Notes under the pieces: model-generated | Seen by the model: only the letters and a program-made list of their open reading frames with translations | What the model was told of the DNA's origin: nothing | The model's database searches: none | Origin: Brachybacterium alimentarium | Lineage (GTDB): Bacteria; Actinomycetota; Actinomycetes; Actinomycetales; Dermabacteraceae | Length of the DNA stretch: 64,000 nucleotides | Reading direction: 5' to 3' | NCBI RefSeq assembly: GCF_002332425.1 | Contig: NZ_NRGS01000014.1 | Location: forward strand, 62,001-126,000 | Made by a program: the position numbers and the translations under genes | Shown here: in pieces, positions 24,658-34,112 of the stretch | Position numbering within the stretch: position 1 is the stretch's first letter | Layout: each line of letters starts with the position of its first letter

Positions 24658-25946
24658 GTCCCGCCGCCCCCTCGCCTCGCCGCAGGAAGCTGGAGAACGC
24701 CCGCGCGGCCGTCGCGGACTGGTTCACCACCGGGCTGTCCCGCGGGCGCCACGACGTGCTCACGGTGAGCCGCGCCGCGGTCGCCGCCGGCTGCGCCTAC
24801 ATGCTCAGCAGCCTGCTGTGGGGCCATGAGTTCCCGTTCTTCTCCTCGATCGTCGCGTTCGTGATCATCGGATTCGGCATCGAGAAGAAGATGCGCAAGA
24901 TCGTCGAGATGGCGTCGGGCGTCATGTTCGGGGTGCTGCTGGGCGAGATCGCCAGACAGCTGCTCGGCTCGGGCACCTGGCAGATCCTCGTGGTCGTGTT
25001 CTGCGCGGGGATGCTCGCCCGCTTCATCGACAAGTCGAACCTGTTCGGATTCCAGACCACGATCCAGTCCCTGCTGGTCATGATCATGCCGATGACCCCC
25101 GGGATGACTCCCGGCGGGCGCGTGCTCGATGCGGTCACCGGTGTGGTGGTCGCGATCATCGTCCACCTGCTGCTGTCCGGGGATCCGCGGCGCCTGCAGA
25201 GCGAGGCCGCGATCTCCTTCTACCGGGAGCTGGAGAACACCCTGGTCTCGCTCGCCCTGGCCGCCCGCAGCGGCGATCGCGACGTGGCCCAGGCGGCGCT
25301 CGTGTCCGTCCGGGACACGTCCCAGAAGTACACCGACGAGTGGAAGCTCGCCAACGATGTCGCCAACGAGATGGCGACCTTCGCTCCATCCGGTCTGCGC
25401 CACGCGGGCGACGTGGGCCGGCTCGAGCACCTGCTGATCGGCTCGGACCGGGCGATGCGCAACATGCGCGTGATCGCGCGGCGCGAGACGGAGTTCCTCG
25501 ACGCCGTGCACGGCGACGCCCACTCCACCCTCGCCGACGCCCTGCTCGCCGCCCGCGATGCCGTCACCGAGCTGAGCGCCGCCGTCACCCACGATGCCGT
25601 CGACTTCACCGAGGCGCGACGGAAGCTTCGGCTGTACTCGTCCTATCTGACCCCGGAGATGCTGCTGCGCAACGACGAGGGCGTCCGACCCGGCCGAGCC
25701 GGTCATTTCGAGGGCGTCACGCTCGCCATCCAGCTGCGCTCCCTCGCGATCGACCTGCTGCAGGCCACAGGACTCACCTCCGTGGAGGCCAAGCAGTTCC
25801 TGCCCAGCCTGGTGGTCGTCGCCGACGGCGATGCGATCGGCCCGCGCCCCATGACCCAGGAGATGCGTGCCCTCGAACCGCCCGCGACCACGGAGGCGAT
25901 CGAGCTATTGATCACCGATCGCTCCGATCCGACCCGCCGACGCTGA
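24654..25946 (+). CDS. FUSC / aromatic-acid-exporter-like membrane protein
   Basis: In this 430-residue protein the first 190 residues contain about five to six hydrophobic helices (for example LSSLLWGHEFPFFSSIVAFV, then a strand of the FGIEKKMRKIVEMASGV type, which resembles the conserved FUSC/ArAE loop). The last 240 residues are soluble and largely helical. This matches bacterial ArAE_1/FUSC-family proteins, thought to be exporters of aromatic acids or similar compounds. Translation is coupled to the preceding hypothetical protein. Substrate unknown. Confidence 0.75.
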   Translation: MSPAAPSPRRRKLENARAAVADWFTTGLSRGRHDVLTVSRAAVAAGCAYMLSSLLWGHEFPFFSSIVAFVIIGFGIEKKMRKIVEMASGVMFGVLLGEIARQLLGSGTWQILVVVFCAGMLARFIDKSNLFGFQTTIQSLLVMIMPMTPGMTPGGRVLDAVTGVVVAIIVHLLLSGDPRRLQSEAAISFYRELENTLVSLALAARSGDRDVAQAALVSVRDTSQKYTDEWKLANDVANEMATFAPSGLRHAGDVGRLEHLLIGSDRAMRNMRVIARRETEFLDAVHGDAHSTLADALLAARDAVTELSAAVTHDAVDFTEARRKLRLYSSYLTPEMLLRNDEGVRPGRAGHFEGVTLAIQLRSLAIDLLQATGLTSVEAKQFLPSLVVVADGDAIGPRPMTQEMRALEPPATTEAIELLITDRSDPTRRR

Positions 25947-25989
25947 CCGCGCCCGGGAGCCGTCCAGGCGCTCCCCGTATCCTGTCCCG

Positions 25990-26310
25990 ATGATCGCTGC
26001 CATCCAGATGTGGATCTTCCTCGTGCTCTCGCTGGCCCTGCTCGCCGTCGAGATCTGGGCCTTCGTGAACGCACTGCGCTTCCGCGCGGACGCCTATGTC
26101 GCGGCCAGCAAGCGCACGAAGGTGTTCTGGTGCGTGCTGACCGGTGTGGCGATGCTGCTCGGCTTCCTCTCGCTGCCCTACCCCATCGGCCGGGGCGGCT
26201 CCTCGATGCTGTTCATGCTCGCGGGCGTGATCATCTCGGGCATCTTCCTCGCCGACGTGCTCCCCGCGCTCAAGCGCGTCATGGGCCGCGCCGCGGGCAA
26301 CCGCTGGTGA
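25990..26310 (+). CDS. DUF2516-like small membrane protein
   Basis: The 106-residue protein has three hydrophobic helices (about residues 5-25, 48-66 and 75-93). The stretch VEIWAFVNALRFRADAYVAASKRTK between the first two fits the actinobacterial DUF2516 family, of unknown function. TATCCT at 25978-25983 is six bases before the ATG, suggesting a leaderless transcript. Confidence 0.7.
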   Translation: MIAAIQMWIFLVLSLALLAVEIWAFVNALRFRADAYVAASKRTKVFWCVLTGVAMLLGFLSLPYPIGRGGSSMLFMLAGVIISGIFLADVLPALKRVMGRAAGNRW

Positions 26311-26319
26311 CTCGTCGTC

Positions 26320-26461
26320 ACTCGTGATGGTCGGCGGTTACTCGCGGCGGTTCGACGGCCACTCGCGATAGTCGGCGGCCACTCGTGGCGGTCGGCGGTC
26401 ACGCGCGGTGGTCGGCGGTCTCGCGCGGCGGTCGGCGGTCACGCGCGGCGGTTCGACCTCC
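26320..26461. repeat. 20-bp tandem repeat, about seven degenerate copies
   Basis: Units near ACTCGCGGCGGTCGGCGGTC follow one another at 26320, 26340, 26361, 26381, 26401, 26421 and 26441; two of them are 21 bp. The repeat fills the spacer between the DUF2516 and VOC genes and is not found elsewhere in the window. Confidence 0.9.
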
Positions 26462-26514
26462 TGCATTGCGGCTCAGCCATTGCGGCTCCGCATCGACCGG
26501 CATAGCATCCAGAA

Positions 26515-26886
26515 ATGATCACCTCGGTGGCCTCCGCGATCCTCTATGTCAGCGACCAGGACTCAGCTCTGGAGTTCTACCGCGACGTCCTGGGCTTCGA
26601 CGTCGTGATGGACGCCGAGATGGAGGAGGATTCGCGATGGCTGGAGGTCAGGCCGTCCGGCGCTCGGACATCCCTCGTCCTGGCTGCCGCCGCAGCGTTC
26701 GGGAAGCAGCCCGGTGAGGGCGCGTACCTCACCTTCGCCGCCGATGACGTCGCAGCGACTGTCGAGCAACTGCGCGCGCGAGGTGCGAGGACGTCCGAGG
26801 TGACGCGCGAGCCCTGGGGGACGTACGCGACGGTCGATGCCCCCGATGGGCACAAGCTCCAGTTCAATGAGCGGCCGCAGAACTGA
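26515..26886 (+). CDS. VOC (glyoxalase/bleomycin-resistance) superfamily protein
   Basis: This 123-residue single VOC protein has two beta-alpha-beta-beta-beta modules: ASAILYVSDQDSALEFYRDV with LGFDVV, then AYLTFAADDVAATVEQLRARGA and DAPDGHKLQFNE. The C-terminal Glu is a potential metal ligand. Members act as metal-dependent lyases, dioxygenases or drug binders; no specific function can be given. TAGCAT at 26503-26508 lies six bases before the ATG. Confidence 0.88.
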   Translation: MITSVASAILYVSDQDSALEFYRDVLGFDVVMDAEMEEDSRWLEVRPSGARTSLVLAAAAAFGKQPGEGAYLTFAADDVAATVEQLRARGARTSEVTREPWGTYATVDAPDGHKLQFNERPQN

Positions 26887-27370
26887 CGGGTTCCCCCAGA
26901 GCTGACGGGTACCCGCAACACTGACAGGTTCCGTGCCCCACGGCTCCGATGAGCGGGTCGAGACGATCGGGGCTGTGTCGCCGACACGTTCCCACGCCCC
27001 CAGCAGGGCGCCGCGTCTCCCGCGGACCGCCAAGTCTCCGGCGGGCTCCCACGGCGCCAGCGAGCTCCCGTGTCACCGGCAAGCTTTCGCGTCTCCGGCA
27101 AGCTCCCGTGTCACCGGCGGGCCAATGGTGAGGTGCACTGGCGATATAACCCGTGCACATCACCAGCGGCCCATCGGCGACGCGACCACCACCCCGAATG
27201 CCCACCCGGCCCACGCCCACGCCGACACCAACGCCGGACCCGACCCAGGGACGACGGGCCCAGCGACGACGGGCCAGGAACGACGGGCCCGGGAACGACA
27301 GGCCAGGGACCACGGGCCAGGACCGACGCCCCCGAAAACGACGGGCCCGAAAACGGCGGACCAGGAACGA
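26887..27370. repeat. Spacer made of three different short tandem-repeat blocks
   Basis: Block 1 (about 26886-26940) has three 19-bp units starting CTGACGGGT or CTGACAGGT. Block 2 (about 27020-27120) alternates 19-bp units such as AGCTCCCGTGTCACCGGCA and AGCTTTCGCGTCTCCGGCA. Block 3 (about 27245-27375) has 15-18-bp units built on ACGACGGGCC. No gene is supported in this region of 484 bp; long open frames here simply follow the repeats. Confidence 0.75.
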
Positions 27371-27402
27371 CGGAACCCCGGAGCCGAAGCTCCGGGGTTC
27401 CG
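27371..27402 (-). terminator. Strong intrinsic-type terminator of fba
   Basis: CGGAACCCCGGAGC (27371-27384) and GCTCCGGGGTTCCG (27389-27402) form a perfect 14-bp stem. Read from the minus strand the loop is TTCG, the extra-stable UUCG tetraloop. It stands 43 bp past the aldolase stop. Confidence 0.85.
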
Positions 27403-27445
27403 TGTCGTAATGGGCCTGCCTAACGGCAGATCAGCTCGCGACTGC

Positions 27446-28471
<1,026 letters not shown>

Positions 28472-28619
28472 GAGGCATTCTCCTTCGCTGAAGAGAGTCT
28501 GAGACGACCGGCAGTGCGGAAACACGGCGCAGGGTCGTTCGATCCCTCTCATTGTTCCACAGTGCGCCTGACTGCCCCGGGTCGAAGGTCCTACGCGGAC
28601 AACCCGCCCTGGGCGGCGC

Positions 28620-29366
28620 TCAGCGCAGGGGGCCGTCGGGGATCTCGGCGTGCTGCAGGATCCAGCTGTGCATGGCGATCGCGGCGGCTGCGGCCACGTT
28701 GATCGAGCGGGTGGATCCGAACTGCGTGATGCCCACGACGAGGTCCGCCGCCGCGAGGATCTCGGCGCTCACACCCGGCCCTTCCTGCCCCACGACCAGC
28801 AGTGCATTGCGCGGCAGGGTCGTGTGCTCGAGCGGCATCGCACCGGGGACGAGGTCGATCGCGACGATCGGGCGGGACTGCTCGCGGGCCCAGGCGATGA
28901 GGTCTGCGGCGTCGGGGTGGTGGATCTCGTGCTGGTAGCGGTCGGTGACCATCGCCCCGCGACGGTTCCAGCGGCGCCGGCCGACGATGTGGAAGGCGCC
29001 CACCCCGAAGGCGTTCGCCGTGCGCACCACCGAGCCGATGTTCGCGTCGTGCTCGAGGTTCTCGATGGCGACGTGCAGATCATGGCGGTGCGCATCGAGC
29101 TCGGTGACGATCGCTTCGCGCCGCCAGTAGCGGAAACGGTCCTCGACGTTGCGGCGGTCCCCGTGCTGCAGCAGCTCCGGATCCCAGTGCTCTCCCTCCG
29201 GCCAGGGCAGAGGATGCGGGCCGACGCCGACAGCGCGCTCGGGGGCCTCGGACGTCACGAGTTTCTCGGAGGTCTCAGGGATCTTGGAGGTCTTGGAGGT
29301 CTTGGAGGTCTCCGACGTATCTGGGATCTCGTTCGTGCGCGAGGGGTCGGCGGCCGACGGGGTCAT
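28620..29366 (-). CDS. TrmH/SpoU-family RNA 2'-O-methyltransferase
   Basis: This 248-residue SPOUT enzyme is probably tRNA- or rRNA-directed. Motif 1 is VAIENLEHDANIGSVVRTAN (Asn and Arg), motif 2 ALLVVGQEGPGVSAEIL, and motif 3 ITQFGSTRSINVAAAAAIAM, where the usual P-M-x-G-x-x-S-L-N loop reads QFGSTRSINV. About 50 N-terminal residues are low complexity with TSK and TSE repeats, produced by a GGTCTTGGA-type repeat at about 29276-29315. The start overlaps the stop of dedA (ATGA), so the two are translated together, an unusual pairing. Confidence 0.88.
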   Translation of the reverse strand: MTPSAADPSRTNEIPDTSETSKTSKTSKIPETSEKLVTSEAPERAVGVGPHPLPWPEGEHWDPELLQHGDRRNVEDRFRYWRREAIVTELDAHRHDLHVAIENLEHDANIGSVVRTANAFGVGAFHIVGRRRWNRRGAMVTDRYQHEIHHPDAADLIAWAREQSRPIVAIDLVPGAMPLEHTTLPRNALLVVGQEGPGVSAEILAAADLVVGITQFGSTRSINVAAAAAIAMHSWILQHAEIPDGPLR

Positions 29367-30142
29367 CGGGAGAGCTCGGTTCCGTGGCCGGTGCCGTCCG
29401 CCAGATCGCCCTGTTCCTGCGTCCGCTCCTGCTCCTGCGCCTGCTCCTGTTCCTGCGCCCATTCCTGCTCCTGCTCTTGCTCTTGCTCTTGCTCTTGCTC
29501 GAGCAGCACCTCATCGGGGTCCGGCAGGCCGAGTCGGCGCCGGGCGACCTCGCGGCGGATCAGCTGGACCAGGAAGACCAGCGCCACGAGCGCGATGATC
29601 GCGTAGACGACGTTCGAGAAGAGACCGGTGTACGGCTCGATGACGGTCCAGTTGCTCCCCAGGGAGTAGCCGATGGTCAGGAAGATCGCGTTCCAGATCG
29701 CGCTGCCGGCGGCGGTGAGCAGGCTGAAGCTCCACAGCGGCATCGCGTACAGACCCGCCGGGATGGAGATCAGGGATCGCACGCCGGGCACCATGCGCCC
29801 GAAGAAGATCGCCTTGTTCCCGTGCTTGTCCATGAACGCGACGGTCTTGTCGTAGTCCGTCACGTGCAGCAGCGGCAGCGTGAGGAAGATGGTCCGCAGC
29901 CGCACCGGGCCCAGCAGGCGCCCCAGTCCGTACAGCAGCCAGGCCCCGAGCAGGGAGCCTGCGACCGACGCCAGGAGCATCGCCGCATAGCTGTGCTGCG
30001 GGCCCGCCGCCGCCACTCCCGCGAGCGGCAGGACCACCTCGGAGGGGATCGGCGGGAACACGTTCTCGAGGAAGATCAGCAGGGCGAGGCCGAGGGCGCC
30101 CATGGCGTCCATCGCGCTGACCGCCCAGTCGACGATGTTCAT
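29363..30142 (-). CDS. DedA-family membrane protein with (Glu-Gln)n tail
   Basis: The 259-residue DedA protein has core helices with the conserved FLENVFPPIPSEVVLPLAG near the N-terminus and the FFGRMVPGVRSLISIPAGL motif with the essential Arg residues. GSAIWNAIFLTIGYSLG follows. DedA proteins are lipid flippases (UndP/PE-type) required for envelope integrity. The C-terminal 40 residues are almost only Glu and Gln (EQEQEQEQ, QEQEQAQEQE), encoded by a CTCTTG-type hexanucleotide repeat at about 29405-29500. Such a polar tail is not part of the family and probably length-variable. Confidence 0.92.
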   Translation of the reverse strand: MNIVDWAVSAMDAMGALGLALLIFLENVFPPIPSEVVLPLAGVAAAGPQHSYAAMLLASVAGSLLGAWLLYGLGRLLGPVRLRTIFLTLPLLHVTDYDKTVAFMDKHGNKAIFFGRMVPGVRSLISIPAGLYAMPLWSFSLLTAAGSAIWNAIFLTIGYSLGSNWTVIEPYTGLFSNVVYAIIALVALVFLVQLIRREVARRRLGLPDPDEVLLEQEQEQEQEQEQEWAQEQEQAQEQERTQEQGDLADGTGHGTELSR

Positions 30143-30396
30143 GCAGGTCTCCTCAGTGCTCGGTCCGGCCGCCGGCGGCTGGGATGTGATGGTGGGCCGG
30201 TCCTGCGGGGAGGGCTCCGCACCGGTCGATCCGTCGATGGCCGGTGCCGTCCCGTCCTGGTCCGAGGCAGCGGCCTGCCCTGCTCATATCGTAGAGGGGC
30301 GGCGGCATCCTGCCGCTCCTGCGCCAGCGAGTGCGCAGGACCTTCACGAACGCCATTCAGCCTGCTCACGTGGATCTCTCGGTCTACTCTGTCGCT

Positions 30397-31320
30397 ATGA
30401 CCTTCACCCCGAGTGCGGAGATCCGCTCCGGCAACGTCGCCCGCGCGGGCGGTGCCGGCGGAGGTCGAGGTCCGGGCGGATTCCGGCCCGGTGGTGGGCT
30501 GAAGCTCGGGGGCGGCGGCGGATGCCTCCTGCTGGTGGTCCTGCTGATCCTCACGTTCACCGGGGTGATCGATCCGGCGACCTTCCTGGGCGGGACCGAT
30601 GAGAACGGCCCGGCCGCCGAGGGCGGTGCGCTCGAGGAGTGCCAGACGGGGGCGGACGCCGACGAGCGCGATGAGTGCCTGGTCCAGGCGACGGTCGAAT
30701 CCGCGGACTCGCTGTGGGCACGGCTCGGCCCCGAGTCGGGCATCGACTTCGTCGAGCCCCAGGGGCGGGTGTTCGACGACTCGGTGCAGACCGGCTGCGG
30801 TGGGGCCACGGCCGACATCGGCCCGTTCTACTGCCCGGCCGACGCGACCCTCTACGTCGACGTGTCGTTCTTCGATTCGCTGTCCACGCAGTACGGGGCC
30901 GACGGCGGCCAGCTCGCCAAGATGTATGTGGTGGCTCATGAGTACGGCCACCACATCCAATACCTGTCCGGCACGATGCAGAGCGCGGACCGCTCCCAGA
31001 CCGGCCCGCAGTCCGACGGGGTGCGCATCGAGCTGCAGGCCGACTGCTACGCGGGGGTGTGGGCCAGCCATGCGTCGTCCACCACGGACGATCAGGGGCA
31101 GACGATGCTGTCGCCGCTGTCCGAGCAGGACATCGACTCGGCGCTGTCCGCGGCGAGCGCGGTGGGTGATGACCACATCCAGGGCGCGGTCGCCGGTGGT
31201 GAGGTGCGGCCGGAGACCTGGACGCACGGCTCCTCCGAGCAGCGTCGCGCCTGGTTCACGACCGGCTACGAGCGGGGGACCGTGGAGTCCTGCGACACCT
31301 TCTCCGTCGAACGGGTCTGA
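30397..31320 (+). CDS. Membrane-anchored neutral zinc metallopeptidase (YpfJ-like)
   Basis: This 307-residue protein of the putative-neutral-zinc-metallopeptidase family (PF04228) has a Gly-rich cytoplasmic N-terminus, one transmembrane helix (about residues 44-62), then an extracellular domain. The zinc motif HEYGHH (HExxH) is in MYVVAHEYGHHIQYL, with the third ligand region ELQADCYAGVWA. Four cysteines (EECQ, DECL, QTGCGG, FYCPA) could form disulfides. The substrate of the family is unknown. TACTCT at 30385-30390 lies six bases before the ATG, favouring this start and leaderless transcription. Confidence 0.9.
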   Translation: MTFTPSAEIRSGNVARAGGAGGGRGPGGFRPGGGLKLGGGGGCLLLVVLLILTFTGVIDPATFLGGTDENGPAAEGGALEECQTGADADERDECLVQATVESADSLWARLGPESGIDFVEPQGRVFDDSVQTGCGGATADIGPFYCPADATLYVDVSFFDSLSTQYGADGGQLAKMYVVAHEYGHHIQYLSGTMQSADRSQTGPQSDGVRIELQADCYAGVWASHASSTTDDQGQTMLSPLSEQDIDSALSAASAVGDDHIQGAVAGGEVRPETWTHGSSEQRRAWFTTGYERGTVESCDTFSVERV

Positions 31321-31363
31321 CCCGGCCCGTCGGAGGTCGCGCGGGCCCGCGTCGAATCAGCGC

Positions 31364-31520
31364 GCGCCGAACGACTCTCGTCGCGTCATCCGGCGCCGAA
31401 CGACTCTCGTCGCGTCAGCGCGCACCGAACGGCTCTCGTCGAGAGGGCGGGCGCCGAACGGCTCTCGTCGGGACAGCGGGCGCCGAGCGATTCCGCGCCG
31501 AGTCTGCGGGGGCCGAACGG
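31364..31520. repeat. About 29-bp tandem repeat, five copies
   Basis: Units of the form GCGCCGAACGACTCTCGTCG plus about nine variable bases start near 31364, 31393, 31422, 31451 and 31480; the last is degenerate. The repeat fills the spacer between the convergent peptidase and pyrE genes. Confidence 0.9.
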
Positions 31521-31551
31521 ACCCCGACACACCCGTCGGCCGCGCGTCGTC

Positions 31552-32151
31552 TCAGATCTCGAGCTCGGAGAGGTCGTAGGCGGAGAGGTAGCGGTAACCG
31601 GCGGCCTCGACGGCCTCGCGGGAGGCGTCCGAACGGTGCACGATCACGGCGACCGCTGCGATCTCGGCACCGGCCTCGGTGAGGGCTTCGCAGGCGGTCA
31701 GCACGCTGCCGCCCGTGGTCGAGGTGTCCTCGACGGCGATCACGCGACGACCGGTGACGTCCGGCCCCTCGATCCGCCGCTGCAGGCCATGCGCCTTGTT
31801 GGCCTTGCGCACCACGAAGGCGTCGAGCGGGTCGATCGCCTCGTCGGCCGCGGAGGCGTGCAGGATCGAGGTGGCGACCGGGTCGGCGCCGAGGGTGAGC
31901 CCGCCGACGGCTTCGACGCCGGGCACGAGGCCCTCGCGCTGCAGCAGGTCGAGCATCACGCGGCCGACGAGCGGTGCGGCCTCGTGGTGGAGGGTGATGC
32001 GGCGCAGGTCGACGTAATGATCGGCCTCGGCGCCCGAGGAGAGCACGACGTGGCCGCGCACGACGGCGAGGTCACGGATCAGCTCACGCAAGCGCTCACG
32101 GGCGGCGTCGATCGGGGCGGGCAGGGCGGGGCCGGTGCTGGTCTCGGGCAT
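31552..32151 (-). CDS. pyrE: Orotate phosphoribosyltransferase
   Basis: This 199-residue type-I phosphoribosyltransferase makes OMP from orotate and PRPP in pyrimidine synthesis. The PRPP loop VIAVEDTSTTGGSVLTACEA is intact, preceded by YVDLRRITLHH and VGGLTLGADPVA; FVVRKANKAHG holds the catalytic flexible-loop Lys and Arg. It stands apart from other pyr genes. TACCCT (32158-32163, minus strand) is six bases from the ATG, so the message is probably leaderless. Confidence 0.96.
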   Translation of the reverse strand: MPETSTGPALPAPIDAARERLRELIRDLAVVRGHVVLSSGAEADHYVDLRRITLHHEAAPLVGRVMLDLLQREGLVPGVEAVGGLTLGADPVATSILHASAADEAIDPLDAFVVRKANKAHGLQRRIEGPDVTGRRVIAVEDTSTTGGSVLTACEALTEAGAEIAAVAVIVHRSDASREAVEAAGYRYLSAYDLSELEI

Positions 32152-32240
32152 GCCGCCAGGGTAATGGACCTCGCCGCCCCGGCGTCGTCCGCGCCGGACC
32201 GTGGAGCCGCCGGGGGCTGACGAGGAGAAGCCCGGCTGGC

Positions 32241-32361
32241 GCTCCGAGCAGCGGTGGCAGGCGGGTCGCCGCCCCGAGCAGCGGTAGCAGACAGGTCGCC
32301 GCCCCGAGCAGCGGTAGCAGACAGGTCGCCGCTCCGAGCAGTCGGGAAGCAGCCGGGCTGA
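32241..32361. repeat. 30-bp tandem repeat upstream of pyrE, four copies
   Basis: Units begin at 32241, 32271, 32301 and 32331 with the core CCCCGAGCAGCGGTAGCAGA (CTCCGAGCAG in the outer units). The second and third units are identical over 30 bp; the fourth diverges after about 10 bases. Identical neighbours indicate recent duplication. Confidence 0.95.
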
Positions 32362-32390
32362 CGCTCCGGGTCGCCACGCAGCTGCCGGAA

Positions 32391-33236
32391 CTACTCGCCC
32401 TCGCGCTGCCAGGGAGCGCGGAGGTTGCGCCTCGAGGCCCGGCGTCGGGAGCGCAGCACGGCGCGCTGCTGCATGCGGTGGTACCAGTTCGGCGAGGTCA
32501 GCGCCCGCACCATCGACCGCGGCGCGATCCGGGAGAACTCGCCTGCGGTCCGATACTTCACCGAGGGGATCGACAGCACGTTCCCCTTGGCGGTGTCCTT
32601 GAGCGCCTGCTCCACGACGAACGGCGCCTTCAGCCAGGTGATCCGCGGCAGACCGTCCATCGTCATGGCCGCCCGCTCATGGAACTCGGTCTGCACGAAG
32701 CCCGGGAGCAGAGCGGTGGCCGTGACGCCGGTGCCCTTGAGCTCCATGGCCAGCGCCTCCGTGAACACCGTGACCCAGCTCTTGGAGGCCGCATAGGGTC
32801 CCGCCGTGGTATAGCCGGCCAGGGAGCTCACGTTGAGGATGGCCCCGCGCCGACGCTGCACCATGGTGCGCGCCGCCGCATGGGACAGCACCAGGACAGC
32901 CTTCATGAGGGTGTCCATCTGCATCTCGTGGTCCTCGATGCCCACCTCGAGGAAGCCGCCGCGCAGTCCGTAGCCCGCGTTGTTGACCAGCAGGTCCACG
33001 CGATCCACCGGGTCGGTGAGCCGGACGGCGACCTTCTCCAGCAGCTCACGGTCCGAGAGGTCCACCGCGAGCACCTCGACGTCGACGTCGTGGACGTCCC
33101 GGATCTGCTCGGAGACGGCGCGCAGCCTGTCCTCATCCCGTGAGACCAGCACGAGATCATGCCCGGTGCCTGCCAACTGCCAGGCGAACTCCAGGCCCAA
33201 CCCTGAGGTCGATCCGGTGACGAGTGCGCGCGCCAT
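32391..33236 (-). CDS. Short-chain dehydrogenase/reductase
   Basis: The 281-residue classical SDR has TGSTSGLGLEFA (cofactor loop), LLVNNAGYGLRG, ILNVSSLAGY with the catalytic Ser, and YAASKSW with the Tyr-Lys pair. LPGFVQTEFHE follows. The basic C-terminal extension (RRRASRRNLRAPW) is atypical. It resembles the ketoacyl-reductase-like branch (DltE/YqjQ type), but the substrate is unknown. TAAACT (33243-33248, minus strand) is six bases from the ATG, so the message is probably leaderless. It is divergent from exonuclease III. Confidence 0.9.
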   Translation of the reverse strand: MARALVTGSTSGLGLEFAWQLAGTGHDLVLVSRDEDRLRAVSEQIRDVHDVDVEVLAVDLSDRELLEKVAVRLTDPVDRVDLLVNNAGYGLRGGFLEVGIEDHEMQMDTLMKAVLVLSHAAARTMVQRRRGAILNVSSLAGYTTAGPYAASKSWVTVFTEALAMELKGTGVTATALLPGFVQTEFHERAAMTMDGLPRITWLKAPFVVEQALKDTAKGNVLSIPSVKYRTAGEFSRIAPRSMVRALTSPNWYHRMQQRAVLRSRRRASRRNLRAPWQREGE

Positions 33237-33311
33237 GAGCTGAGTTTACGACTCTTCGTGGCCACTCATGACCATCTACGAAGGTCGGCGCTCCCCCGTA
33301 GGATCGTCGGC

Positions 33312-34112
33312 ATGCGCATCGCCACCTGGAACATCAATTCTCTGCGAGCACGAATGGATCGCGTGCTCGCCTTCCTGGAGCGTCACGACGTCGACGTGCT
33401 GGCTCTGCAGGAGACCAAGGCCAAACCCGAGCAGCTGGACCTCACCGCTCTGCAGGAGGCCGGATACGAGGTCAGCGCGCACGGGCTGAATCAGTGGAAC
33501 GGCGTCGCGCTGATCTCGCGCGTGGGCCTGAGCGACGTGCGCACCGAGCTGCCCGACGTGCCCAGCTGGCCCGAGGACGAAACGGGCGTGGTCGAGGCCC
33601 GTGCCCTCAGCGGTGTCGTCGGCGACGGTCTGCGGATCTGGTCGCTGTACGTGCCCAACGGCCGCGAGCTCGAGCACCCTCACTACGCCTACAAGCTGCG
33701 CTGGCTGGAGGCCCTGCGGGCCGAGGCCTCCCGCACGCTCTCCGAGGATCCGGCCGCGCGCGCCGTGCTCGTGGGCGACTTCAACGTCGCCCCGCTGGAC
33801 GAGGACGTCTGGGACATGAGCTTCTTCGAGGGCAAGACCCACGTCACCGAGCCCGAGCGCGCCGCGTTCCGGGCCGTGGTCGATGCCGGCTACGCCGACG
33901 TGGTGCGCCCCGATCACGAGGGTCCGGGCGTGTACACCTACTGGGACTACCAGGCGCTGCGCTTCCCGAAGAAGGAAGGCATGCGCATCGACTTCGTGCT
34001 CGGCTCCCCCGCCGTGCAGAGCGCCGTCAGCGGATCGTTCATCGATCGCGAGGAGCGCAAGGGTAAGGGCGCCTCGGATCACGCGCCCGTGGTGGTCGAC
34101 CTGGAGTTCTGA
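33312..34112 (+). CDS. xth: Exodeoxyribonuclease III / AP endonuclease
   Basis: The 266-residue ExoIII-type nuclease of the EEP superfamily repairs abasic sites. Motifs: ATWNINSLRARMDRVL, LALQETKAKPEQLD (metal-binding Glu), SLYVPNGRE, VGDFNVAPLDEDVWD (catalytic Asp and Asn), and the C-terminal YWDYQALRFPKKEGMRIDF and ASDHAPVVVDLEF (catalytic His). TAGGAT at 33299-33304 is seven bases before the ATG at 33312, supporting this start. Confidence 0.96.
   Translation: MRIATWNINSLRARMDRVLAFLERHDVDVLALQETKAKPEQLDLTALQEAGYEVSAHGLNQWNGVALISRVGLSDVRTELPDVPSWPEDETGVVEARALSGVVGDGLRIWSLYVPNGRELEHPHYAYKLRWLEALRAEASRTLSEDPAARAVLVGDFNVAPLDEDVWDMSFFEGKTHVTEPERAAFRAVVDAGYADVVRPDHEGPGVYTYWDYQALRFPKKEGMRIDFVLGSPAVQSAVSGSFIDREERKGKGASDHAPVVVDLEF

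Noticed and set aside
32241-32361. Possible CRISPR array
   Set aside because: The 30-bp units abut directly with no unique spacers, and no cas genes are near.
32096-32377. Small minus-strand ORF with LLGAATCLLP repeats
   Set aside because: It is a translation of the 30-bp spacer repeat with no RBS or homology; periodic only because 30 is a multiple of three.
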